8,728 nucleotides of DNA from JANPCX01 sp046049865. GTDB lineage: Bacteria > Pseudomonadota > Gammaproteobacteria > Burkholderiales > Burkholderiaceae_C. The notes under the pieces were generated by a model, which saw nothing but the letters and a program-made list of their open reading frames with translations, did no database searches and was not told the DNA's origin. The first letter of the stretch is position 1. Every line of letters starts with the position of its first letter. The stretch spans positions 1 to 8,728 of the forward strand of contig JBJOQO010000104.1 in the NCBI GenBank assembly GCA_046049865.1. Direction: 5' to 3'. The translations under genes and the position numbers were made by a program. This document shows positions 1 through 5,856 of the stretch, piece by piece.

Positions 1-342
1 ATCGCCAACGACGTGTCAGCATCCGGTTTCCCACTCAACCCGGCCAGTGTCGCGATACAAACCGGCCCAAGCAACGGCGCCGTTGTTTGTAATGCGTCCG
101 GCAGTTGCACTTACACGCCCAACACGAATTTCGAAGGGGTGGACACCTACACCTATCAAGTGTGCGACACCTCGCCAGTCCCGATTTGTTCCATCACAAC
201 TGTGACCATCACCGTATCGCCTGCGGCTGCTGGCGCAGTCGCAGCCATCCCGATGAACTCGCGGGAAATGCTGGTGACCATGGCCCTGTTGCTGCTTGCC
301 GTCGCCGGATGGAAACAATACCGCGCTCGTCGCGGCGCTTGA
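1..342 (+). CDS. C-terminal part of a secreted Ig/cadherin-repeat protein with an IPTL-CTERM-like sorting tail (5' partial)
   Basis: The frame is open at the window's left edge and ends at TGA 340-342, so only the last 113 residues are seen and the true start lies outside. Residues about 3-72 resemble one Big_9/cadherin-like repeat: a 'G..NGAV' strand, then 'YTPN..FEGVDTYTYQV' and a closing 'TTVTITV'. Four cysteines (residues 30, 36, 55, 63) fall in two close pairs and could form disulfides outside the cytoplasm. An Ala/Gly/Pro linker (73-82) leads to 'IPMNS' (83-87), a hydrophobic helix (about 90-104) and a basic end with KQYRARR (105-111). That order of Pro motif, membrane helix and Arg cluster is the pattern of exosortase/archaeosortase-type tails such as IPTL-CTERM, but the motif is not the usual IPTL. 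The likely role is a surface or secreted structural protein anchored or processed at its C-terminus. A plain C-terminal membrane anchor is the alternative. The gene faces hemW convergently. Confidence 0.72.
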   Translation: MANDVSASGFPLNPASVAIQTGPSNGAVVCNASGSCTYTPNTNFEGVDTYTYQVCDTSPVPICSITTVTITVSPAAAGAVAAIPMNSREMLVTMALLLLAVAGWKQYRARRGA

Positions 343-348
343 TCCGTT

Positions 349-374
349 GGTGACTGACCCCTGGGTCAGTCACC
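349..374. terminator. Perfect 12-bp hairpin between convergent genes, candidate bidirectional terminator
   Basis: GGTGACTGACCC (349-360) is followed by CT and by its exact reverse complement GGGTCAGTCACC (363-374). It lies just after the stop of the left-edge gene (342) and overlaps the last codons and stop (366-368) of hemW on the other strand. Position and stem strength suggest a shared transcription end. Neither side carries a T-run, so this is not a textbook intrinsic terminator. It may instead block 3' exonucleases or work with Rho. Confidence 0.5.
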
Positions 375-1655
375 AGAGGGTAGAAAGAGTGACTGCAAGT
401 CACTGAGCAGATCGAACCCTCGGGCCGACGGCAACAAGCGCGTGCCGTCCTTCTCGGCCAGACCGCGTTCCAAAGCGGTGTGCAAACCGGGCTCCAAGGT
501 GTTGAGCAGCAGCCCGGTGCGCTCGCTGTACCGACTCAAGTCAACACCGTCCTTGAGTCGCATGGCATTGAGCATGAATTCAAATGGCAATTCCGATCGT
601 TTGATGGCCAGGGTTTGGGATACCGCAAAACCCCGCTCCGCTTGCGCCATGTAACGCTGCGGCTCTCGAAAGCGCAACTCCCTGATCACACGGTGCGGAA
701 ATGTCAGCTTGCTGTGGGCTCCTGCACCAATGCCCAGGTAGTCGCCAAACTGCCAGTAATTCAGGTTGTGCGCACAGCGGTGGCCTTCTTGTGCGAACGC
801 AGACACCTCGTAGCGTTGCAATCCGTGTGCTGCTGTGCGTTCAACAATCATGTCCAGCATGTCAAACGCAAGGTCTTCGTCAGGCAAAGCCTGCTCTCCG
901 GCCGGTGGATGCGCCGCGAAGTAGGTGTTCGGCTCCATCGTGAGGTGGTAGATGGACAGGTGCGGCGGCGCATGCGCCAGTGCTTGATTCAAATCGGTTT
1001 CGAATTGACGCAAAGTCTGCCCGGGTAAGGCGTACATCAGGTCGATGTTGAAGGTATCAAAGGCGTCCCGAGCCTCTTCAACCGCGGCATGCGCTTGGTT
1101 CGCATCGTGCACACGGCCGATGGAGCGCAGCTTCTCATCATCGAAACTTTGCACACCCACCGAGAGCCTGGTCACGCCAGCCTGTCGATACCCCCTGAAA
1201 CGATCGCGCTCAAATGTGCCGGGGTTGGCTTCCAGGGTGATTTCACAGCCCGGCTCGAGCGGCAAACGTGCCCGTAGGTCGGCCAGAAGTTGGTCGATGG
1301 CCTCGGGGGGAAACAAACTGGGCGTGCCACCGCCAATGAAGATGCTGTGAATGCGACGACCCCAGATCAAGGGCAGGCTGCTCTCCACGTCGGCGCGAAG
1401 GGCGCTCAGGTAGGGCTGGACGGGCAAAACGCCTGCATGGTCTGAACGTGCACCCCACTCGTGGGAATTGAAATCACAGTAGGGGCACTTCTTCAAGCAC
1501 CACGGCAAATGCACGTAAAGCGACAGCGGCGGCAAACTCGAGAACATGAGTGTTCCTGGCCGGATGGCAAAGGCCAGTCGTTCGGCGCCACTGAGCGCCT
1601 TGGGCAGCTCAGAATCCGACCGAATTGGAATGTCAGCCAAGTCGCCACACCTCAC
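366..1655 (-). CDS. hemW: HemW, radical-SAM family heme chaperone
   Basis: HemW proteins bind heme and a [4Fe-4S] cluster and are thought to pass heme to cytoplasmic or membrane acceptors. They were long misnamed oxygen-independent coproporphyrinogen III oxidase. Seen here: the radical-SAM cluster motif CLKKCPYC with C53, C57 and C60; GGGTPS (108-113); SVGVQSFDD (165-173); YEVSAFA (282-288); HNLNYW (296-301); GIGAGAHS (308-315). The C-terminal HemW region follows and ends in GFDLLSDLQSLFL. The HNxxYW segment and the lack of the longer HemN N-terminus favour HemW over HemN. The start is uncertain. The GTG at 1655 gives 429 residues, overlaps rdgB by 23 bp and has no clear Shine-Dalgarno. The ATG at 1547 gives 393 residues, nearer the usual length, and has AGGA 6 nt upstream. 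I kept the longer form because residues 31-36 (IRPGTL) resemble, from memory, the N-terminus of related proteins. It is the last gene of the minus-strand cluster. Confidence 0.93.
   Translation of the reverse strand: MRCGDLADIPIRSDSELPKALSGAERLAFAIRPGTLMFSSLPPLSLYVHLPWCLKKCPYCDFNSHEWGARSDHAGVLPVQPYLSALRADVESSLPLIWGRRIHSIFIGGGTPSLFPPEAIDQLLADLRARLPLEPGCEITLEANPGTFERDRFRGYRQAGVTRLSVGVQSFDDEKLRSIGRVHDANQAHAAVEEARDAFDTFNIDLMYALPGQTLRQFETDLNQALAHAPPHLSIYHLTMEPNTYFAAHPPAGEQALPDEDLAFDMLDMIVERTAAHGLQRYEVSAFAQEGHRCAHNLNYWQFGDYLGIGAGAHSKLTFPHRVIRELRFREPQRYMAQAERGFAVSQTLAIKRSELPFEFMLNAMRLKDGVDLSRYSERTGLLLNTLEPGLHTALERGLAEKDGTRLLPSARGFDLLSDLQSLFLPSGD
388..404. repeat. Second short hairpin sharing the GTGACT/AGTCAC word
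   Basis: AGTGACT (388-394), loop GCA, then AGTCACT (398-404) form a perfect 7-bp inverted repeat inside the 3' end of hemW. The word GTGACT and its complement AGTCAC alternate four times here (350-355, 368-373, 389-394, 398-403). Arms of this hairpin could therefore also pair with arms of the 349-374 hairpin. In hemW mRNA this hairpin comes first. Confidence 0.45.
1554..1557 (-). promoter_or_regulatory. Shine-Dalgarno AGGA for the alternative hemW start at 1547
   Basis: Read on the minus strand, AGGA sits 6 nt before ATG 1547-1545. It supports the shorter HemW (393 residues, starting MFSSLPPLSLYVHLPWC). The competing upstream GTG at 1655 has no comparable site. Confidence 0.45.
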
Positions 1656-2250
1656 GCATCAACTGGCGCATCTGTCGCATTGCAATGGCACGGTGGCTAT
1701 GTTCGTTTTTTTGCGCCGGGCTGAGTTCGGCGACGCTTAAACCAAGAGATGGAACAAACACGAGCGGGTCATAACCAAAACCGCCCTGCCCTCTGGGCTC
1801 AGTCAGCACCTCAGCGGACCAGCGGCCGACTGCGATCAATGGCTCTGGATCCTCTGCGCTGCGCACCGCCACCAAAACGCTGATGAAACGGGCACTGCGC
1901 TGCTTTTGGCCCTGCATTTGTTGTAGGAGCACGGCGTTATTGGTTTCGTCACTTTTGGCTTGGCCAAACAAGGTGGCATAACGTGCAGACAACACGCCGG
2001 GCGCTCCTTGCAGCGCGTCTACGCAAAGCCCGGAATCGTCCGCAATGGCGGCACAAGCAGAGGCCTTCGCTGCATGACGCGCTTTGGCCAAGGCATTCTC
2101 GACAAAGGTGGGATGAGGTTCTTCGGCTTCAGCGATGCCCAAGCTACCTTGGGAAATCAGACTCAATCCCAGCGGCGAAAGCAGCGACTGCAACTCGGTG
2201 AGTTTGTGGGCGTTGTTGGACGCCAGAACCAACTTCATGCCCACCGTCAT
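1633..2250 (-). CDS. rdgB: RdgB/HAM1-family XTP/dITP pyrophosphatase
   Basis: This family hydrolyses non-canonical purine nucleoside triphosphates (ITP, dITP, XTP) to monophosphate and pyrophosphate, keeping deaminated purines out of RNA and DNA in the cytoplasm. At 205 residues it has normal family length. Motifs in order: the substrate-binding SNNAHKLTEL (11-20), FVENALAKA (49-57), the acidic catalytic DDSGL (71-75), GAPGVLSARY (82-91), GGFGYDP (156-162) and SHRAIA (185-190). The start ATG at 2250 overlaps the rph stop as ATGA (2247-2250), typical of coupled translation. An ATG four codons in (2238) is the nearest alternative and would start directly at the conserved MKLVLASNN. The 3' end overlaps the long form of hemW. 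RNase PH next to this enzyme is a common bacterial arrangement. Confidence 0.96.
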   Translation of the reverse strand: MTVGMKLVLASNNAHKLTELQSLLSPLGLSLISQGSLGIAEAEEPHPTFVENALAKARHAAKASACAAIADDSGLCVDALQGAPGVLSARYATLFGQAKSDETNNAVLLQQMQGQKQRSARFISVLVAVRSAEDPEPLIAVGRWSAEVLTEPRGQGGFGYDPLVFVPSLGLSVAELSPAQKNEHSHRAIAMRQMRQLMREVWRLG

Positions 2251-2975
2251 GCAACGGCCAATGCTTTCGTTTGTAAGGCCACGAGTTCACTGATGCCTTT
2301 ACTCGCCAGAGCCAAAAGCTGGCTCATTTCATCGCGCGAAAAAGCATCCCCTTCGGCCGTACCCTGCACTTCCACAAAACCGCCGCTGGCCGTCATGACG
2401 ACATTCATGTCGGTGTCGCAAGCAGAGTCTTCGACGTACTCCAAATCGAGCAAGGGCGTGCCCTGAACGATGCCCACCGACACCGCAGCCACAGCCTGGC
2501 GTATCGGGGAGGCTTTCAGCTTGCCCTGAGCGATGAGCCAAGTCACAGCATCATGGGCTGCCACATAGGCGCCGGTGATGGCTGCGGTGCGGGTGCCGCC
2601 ATCGGCTTGAAGCACGTCGCAGTCCAGCGAAATGGTGCGTTCCCCCAAGGCATCCAGATCGAACACACAGCGAAGAGACCGTCCAATGAGGCGCTGAATT
2701 TCCTGGGTGCGTCCACTTTGTTTACCCTTGGCCGCTTCGCGGTCGCTGCGGGTATGGGTAGCGCGCGGCAACATGCCGTATTCAGCCGTCACCCAGCCAG
2801 AGCCAGTGCCACGCCGATGCGGCGGCACTTTTTCCTCGACGGAAGCGGTGCAAAGCACCTGGGTGTCGCCGAAAGCCACCAGAACCGAGCCCTCGGCATG
2901 TTTGGTGTACTGGCGGGTAATGGTGACAGGACGCAAAGCGTCCACAGCACGGTTTGACGTGCGAATGAATGACAT
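2247..2975 (-). CDS. rph: RNase PH, tRNA 3'-end processing phosphorolytic exoribonuclease
   Basis: RNase PH trims tRNA precursors and other RNAs at the 3' end, using phosphate to release nucleoside diphosphates, and works as a ring-shaped hexamer in the cytoplasm. The 242 residues are nearly all family core. Visible are the N-terminal RPVTIT and HAEGSVLVAFGDTQVLC (26-42), GWVTAEYGMLPRATHTRS (60-77), SGRTQEIQRLIGRSLR (87-102), DCDVLQADGGTRTAAITGAY (118-137) with the phosphate-binding GTR, and the acidic metal-binding stretch EDSACDTDMNVVM (182-194). Nothing is missing. The ATG at 2975 lies 11 bp after the phosphatase stop. Only a weak AAGG is seen 9 nt upstream, so translation may depend partly on the preceding gene. 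The stop overlaps the rdgB start. Unlike the known E. coli K-12 rph frameshift, the frame is complete here. Confidence 0.97.
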   Translation of the reverse strand: MSFIRTSNRAVDALRPVTITRQYTKHAEGSVLVAFGDTQVLCTASVEEKVPPHRRGTGSGWVTAEYGMLPRATHTRSDREAAKGKQSGRTQEIQRLIGRSLRCVFDLDALGERTISLDCDVLQADGGTRTAAITGAYVAAHDAVTWLIAQGKLKASPIRQAVAAVSVGIVQGTPLLDLEYVEDSACDTDMNVVMTASGGFVEVQGTAEGDAFSRDEMSQLLALASKGISELVALQTKALAVA

Positions 2976-2986
2976 GACCGGGAGCC

Positions 2987-3901
2987 TTAAGGTTTACGTT
3001 GAGCAGACGAGCGCCGAATCGCCTCGTTGATTTCTTTGATCGAGCGCTCAATTTCGGCGTCGTCCAATTCGTCTTGGGCGTCTGACCCCAAAACGCTTGC
3101 CTGGATGGTTGAAGCAAACACCTCTTCGCCTAGCGCTTCGGTGCTCACACCTTGACTGTCCGTGTCCTCGGCTGCCTCCCACTCTACGGCCAGCACCGAC
3201 ACGTTGTCACTCTTGGCTCCGCCATTTCGTAGCGCGAGTTCCACCAATTCAGGAACGGACTCGGAGATGATGTTGCGTGAAAGCTGCTCCGTGATGATGG
3301 CATCGCTGACCGTGCCCCACAACCCGTCAGAGCACAGCAGCAGCCTGTCGCCTGGTTGAAGGATCAGCGGCCCCACGGTGTCCACTACAGGTTTGCCGGG
3401 GCTGCCCAGGCAGGTGAACAAGACGTTGCGGTTGAGCTTTTCGCCCATGGGAACGACTTGGTTGAGCGTGTCTTGCAGCTCAGAGTAGGAGTGGTCGCGG
3501 GTGCGAGCAATTAACTTGTCACCACGGACCCAGTAAAGACGGGAATCGCCGCAATGCGCCCAATAAGCCTGATTGCCTTGCAGCAAACAAGCCACCAAGG
3601 TGGTTCTGGGCGTGTCGATAAGCGCTTTTTGGGTGGCGTAACGCAGCAGCTGGTGGTGGCCGGCGATGATGGATTCGTGCAAGAAACGCAGCGGATCGGG
3701 CAGCTTGGGTTTGCAATCACGCTGGAACAAAGCCGCCATGGTTTGCAGCGCCAACTGCGATGCCACCTCGCCCTCCGGGTGCCCGCCCATGCCGTCGGCG
3801 AGGGCAAACAAACCGGCATCACGGGTGTAGCAATACCCCATGCGGTCTTCATTTTTCTCACGCCCGCCTTTGCGGCTGATTTGGTAGACGGAAAAGCGCA
3901 T
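2987..3901 (-). CDS. PP2C-family Ser/Thr protein phosphatase
   Basis: PP2C enzymes remove phosphate from Ser/Thr (some from Tyr) using two metal ions. Their metal-binding signatures are all here: NEDR (17-20), ADGMGGH (35-41), GDSR (118-121), SDGLW (191-195) and SDNVS (231-235), so an active enzyme is expected. The catalytic part ends near residue 241. A tail of about 63 residues follows, Asp/Glu-rich (243-285, with several Ser/Thr) and then a helical, basic end (286-304). I do not recognise the tail as a domain; it could be a docking or phosphorylated segment. There is no signal peptide or membrane helix, so it should be cytoplasmic. ATG 3901 is 18 bp after the kinase stop, behind a purine-rich AAGAGAAGA stretch. 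The adjacent kinase is the obvious partner, and it probably dephosphorylates that kinase and its substrates. I give no symbol because naming of these pairs varies. Confidence 0.95.
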   Translation of the reverse strand: MRFSVYQISRKGGREKNEDRMGYCYTRDAGLFALADGMGGHPEGEVASQLALQTMAALFQRDCKPKLPDPLRFLHESIIAGHHQLLRYATQKALIDTPRTTLVACLLQGNQAYWAHCGDSRLYWVRGDKLIARTRDHSYSELQDTLNQVVPMGEKLNRNVLFTCLGSPGKPVVDTVGPLILQPGDRLLLCSDGLWGTVSDAIITEQLSRNIISESVPELVELALRNGGAKSDNVSVLAVEWEAAEDTDSQGVSTEALGEEVFASTIQASVLGSDAQDELDDAEIERSIKEINEAIRRSSAQRKP

Positions 3902-3919
3902 GCGTCTTCTCTTGGGTTG

Positions 3920-4888
3920 TCAGCTTTTTGCGCTGGCGGTGAGGTTTTCCAACTGCAGCTTCAAACGTTCACTGAAACTGAGTTTGGTGTAACGGCGTTC
4001 GGTTTCGCGCGCCAACTCTTTCTGCAGCGCAAAAACACTTTGTGGGCGAGACAAGGGATCGAGCGACATGCACCACTCGGTAACCTCGATCAAATTGTCA
4101 GAGTAAACATTTCGCAGCCTGGACAAACTCAAGGCCAAGCGGTCTTTCTCGATGCGCTGTGGTGCATCGTTCGGTGGGTAGCCTTGCATACAGGCATAAA
4201 TACAAGCACCAATCGCGTAAATGTCGGTCCACGGACCCAGCGTTCCATCACGGCGGTACATCTCGGGCGCAGCGAACCCCGGCGTGTACATCGGGCGAAT
4301 GAAGTTGCCTTCTTTGCTCAAGACTTCACGCGCGGCGCCGAAATCGAGCAGCACCGCTTTGTTGTCGTTGGTGATGAAAATATTGGCGGGTTTGATGTCC
4401 AGGTGCAGCATTTTGTGCTGATGCACGATGCGCAACCCGCGCAGGATTTCATCAAACAGCGACCGAATGGTGGACTCGCGGAACACCTTGTCACGTTTCA
4501 TGTCGCGCGCAGTGACGATGAAGTCTTGCAAGGTATCACCCTGCAAATAATTCATCACCATGTAAACCGTCTCGTTCTCGCGGAAGAAGTTCAGCACCGA
4601 CACCACGCTCGGGTGCGAGATTTGAGCCAGTGAGCGGCCCTCTTCAAAGAAGCTCTTCAACCCCAAACGGTACAGCGGCTGTTTTTCAGGCTTGATTCGC
4701 GGAGTCAATTCGCCCGGCGAACGCTCAGCCAGCGAAGCGGGAAGGTATTCTTTGACCGCTACCAAATGGCGATCGGCATCTTCCGCCAGATAAACCACCC
4801 CGAAACCACCGGCCGCCAGTTTTTTGATGACCTGATAGCCGCCCACGACGGTGCCTGAGGGCAACGGAGCAGGTTTGGGCTTTGACAT
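3920..4888 (-). CDS. Soluble eukaryotic-type Ser/Thr protein kinase with a non-RD (HLD) catalytic loop
   Basis: A Hanks-type kinase that should transfer ATP phosphate to Ser/Thr of partner proteins. With the ATG at 4888 it has 322 residues: glycine loop AAGGFGVVY (25-33), VAVKEY with K46, an acidic helix-C stretch FFEEGRSLAQI (80-90), catalytic HLDIKPANI (162-170) with D164 and N169, LDFGAA (181-186), YTPGFAAPEM (201-210) and TDIYAIGACIY (221-231). The usual HRD arginine is leucine, so it is a non-RD kinase and may not need activation-loop phosphorylation. It has no transmembrane helix, PASTA or other sensor domain; the protein ends about 40 residues after the kinase core. An in-frame start farther upstream (4975) runs inside the opposing yicC and gives unconvincing sequence, so I rejected it. 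No Shine-Dalgarno is seen before 4888. It heads the minus-strand cluster, followed by the phosphatase. Its substrates cannot be read from the sequence. Confidence 0.94.
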   Translation of the reverse strand: MSKPKPAPLPSGTVVGGYQVIKKLAAGGFGVVYLAEDADRHLVAVKEYLPASLAERSPGELTPRIKPEKQPLYRLGLKSFFEEGRSLAQISHPSVVSVLNFFRENETVYMVMNYLQGDTLQDFIVTARDMKRDKVFRESTIRSLFDEILRGLRIVHQHKMLHLDIKPANIFITNDNKAVLLDFGAAREVLSKEGNFIRPMYTPGFAAPEMYRRDGTLGPWTDIYAIGACIYACMQGYPPNDAPQRIEKDRLALSLSRLRNVYSDNLIEVTEWCMSLDPLSRPQSVFALQKELARETERRYTKLSFSERLKLQLENLTASAKS

Positions 4889-4910
4889 AATCGGGATTTG
4901 GATGGGCAAT
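4882..4910 (+). promoter_or_regulatory. Candidate yicC promoter in the divergent gap (-35 TTGACA, weak -10)
   Basis: TTGACA at 4882-4887 is a perfect sigma-70 -35 box. Seventeen bases on, GGCAAT (4905-4910) matches only half of the -10 consensus. The -35 covers the first codons of the kinase on the other strand. Transcription would start near 4917, almost on the yicC ATG at 4918, giving a leaderless or very short-leader message. The match could be chance, because TTGACAT is the complement of the kinase's own start. I found no convincing promoter for the kinase in the yicC 5' end. Confidence 0.25.
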
Positions 4911-4917
4911 GAGTTCA

Positions 4918-5853
4918 ATGGCAGTCTACAGCATGACCGGCTATGCCGGTGCCTCAGCCAGCCTCGGCTCGGCACCAGATTCCAACACCGAAGGTGAGGC
5001 TTCGCACAAGGCCCACGCTACTGGTAGCGTCAACATTGAACTGCGTTCGGTGAACAGCCGGTTCCTGGATTTGGTGTTGCGTTTGCCAGACGAAATGCGT
5101 GGCCTGGAGCCCGCACTGCGGGAGTTAGTTACCCAATCCTTCAAGCGCGGCAAGATTGAATTGCGTTTGTCCAGCAGCCAGCAAAACGATTCCTCCTGGC
5201 CGCAACCACAAGCCGAGCAGTTGATGCGCCTGGCCAACATGCAAAACACCGTGGTCAGCTGGCTACCCCAGGCACGGCCTTTGTCGGTCAACGAAGTGAT
5301 GCAATGGTGCAAAGGCGCCACCGTTGCCGAACGGCTCGACGAGGTGGTGCTGCAAGCCGCCAAACAGGCGGTGGCTGGCCTGATGCAGGCCAGGGCTCGG
5401 GAAGGCGAACGTTTGGTGCAAGTGCTGCAAGACCGCATCGCTCGCCTGCACGAGCTGGCCGCACTGGCTGAGCCCCTGGTGCCCGTCGTGGTTCAGAAAC
5501 AGCAACAGCGATTCTTGGATCGCTGGCAGGAAGCATTGACGGCGACCGACGCGGCCCACACCGTAGCACCCGAAGCCTTAAAAGAGAGAGCGCTGAATGA
5601 AGCAGCCGCTTTTGCCATCCGCATTGATGTGGCCGAGGAGCTGGCCCGGCTGCGTTCGCACTTGGACGAAATCGCCCGCTTGCTGAAAAAGGGTGGCGAA
5701 GTTGGCAAACGCCTGGATTTTTTGATCCAAGAGCTGCTTCGCGAAGCCAACACGCTGGGCTCGAAAGCGGCATCATTGGAGTTGACCAATGTGTCGGTGG
5801 AAATGAAAGTAGCCATCGAACAAATGCGCGAGCAAGTGCAAAACTTGGAGTAG
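4918..5853 (+). CDS. yicC: YicC-family endoribonuclease
   Basis: YicC proteins are a recently recognised endoribonuclease family; in E. coli YicC has been linked to small-RNA turnover. With the start at 4918 the protein has 311 residues. It shows the family N-terminus VYSMTGYA (3-10), VNIELRSVNSRFLDL (38-52), RGKIELRL (77-84), then a helical middle and the conserved C-terminal half: RIDVAEELARLRSHL (235-249), GKRLDFLIQELLREANT (263-279) and IEQMREQVQNLE (300-311). Between MTGYA and the first conserved strand lies a 27-residue polar insert (residues 11-37), longer than I recall for E. coli YicC. The start could also be the ATG at 4909, three codons earlier; neither has a good Shine-Dalgarno, but the family usually starts a few residues before SMT. 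It opens the plus-strand group and is followed after 3 bp by gmk. Confidence 0.94.
   Translation: MAVYSMTGYAGASASLGSAPDSNTEGEASHKAHATGSVNIELRSVNSRFLDLVLRLPDEMRGLEPALRELVTQSFKRGKIELRLSSSQQNDSSWPQPQAEQLMRLANMQNTVVSWLPQARPLSVNEVMQWCKGATVAERLDEVVLQAAKQAVAGLMQARAREGERLVQVLQDRIARLHELAALAEPLVPVVVQKQQQRFLDRWQEALTATDAAHTVAPEALKERALNEAAAFAIRIDVAEELARLRSHLDEIARLLKKGGEVGKRLDFLIQELLREANTLGSKAASLELTNVSVEMKVAIEQMREQVQNLE
5847..5850 (+). promoter_or_regulatory. Shine-Dalgarno GGAG setting the GTG start of gmk
   Basis: GGAG lies in the last sense codons of yicC, 6 nt before GTG 5857 and overlapping translation of the upstream gene. It favours the 226-residue Gmk over an internal ATG at 5902, which has no such site, and suggests coupling with yicC. 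Confidence 0.6.
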
Positions 5854-5856
5854 CAC

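Noticed and set aside
366..1655. Annotation as oxygen-independent coproporphyrinogen III oxidase (HemN)
   Set aside because: The protein starts close to the CxxxCxxC motif and carries the HNxxYW segment; the features fit HemW, the heme chaperone often mislabelled as HemN.
3554..4633. Long open frame (359 codons) on the plus strand across the phosphatase and kinase
   Set aside because: It runs antisense through two genes whose motifs are all in place; its own sequence resembles no family and it crosses a gene boundary.
4889..4975. Upstream extension of the kinase to 4975
   Set aside because: The added 29 residues overlap yicC on the other strand, are rich in Arg/Ser/Cys and unlike kinase N-termini; ATG 4888 starts right before the kinase fold.
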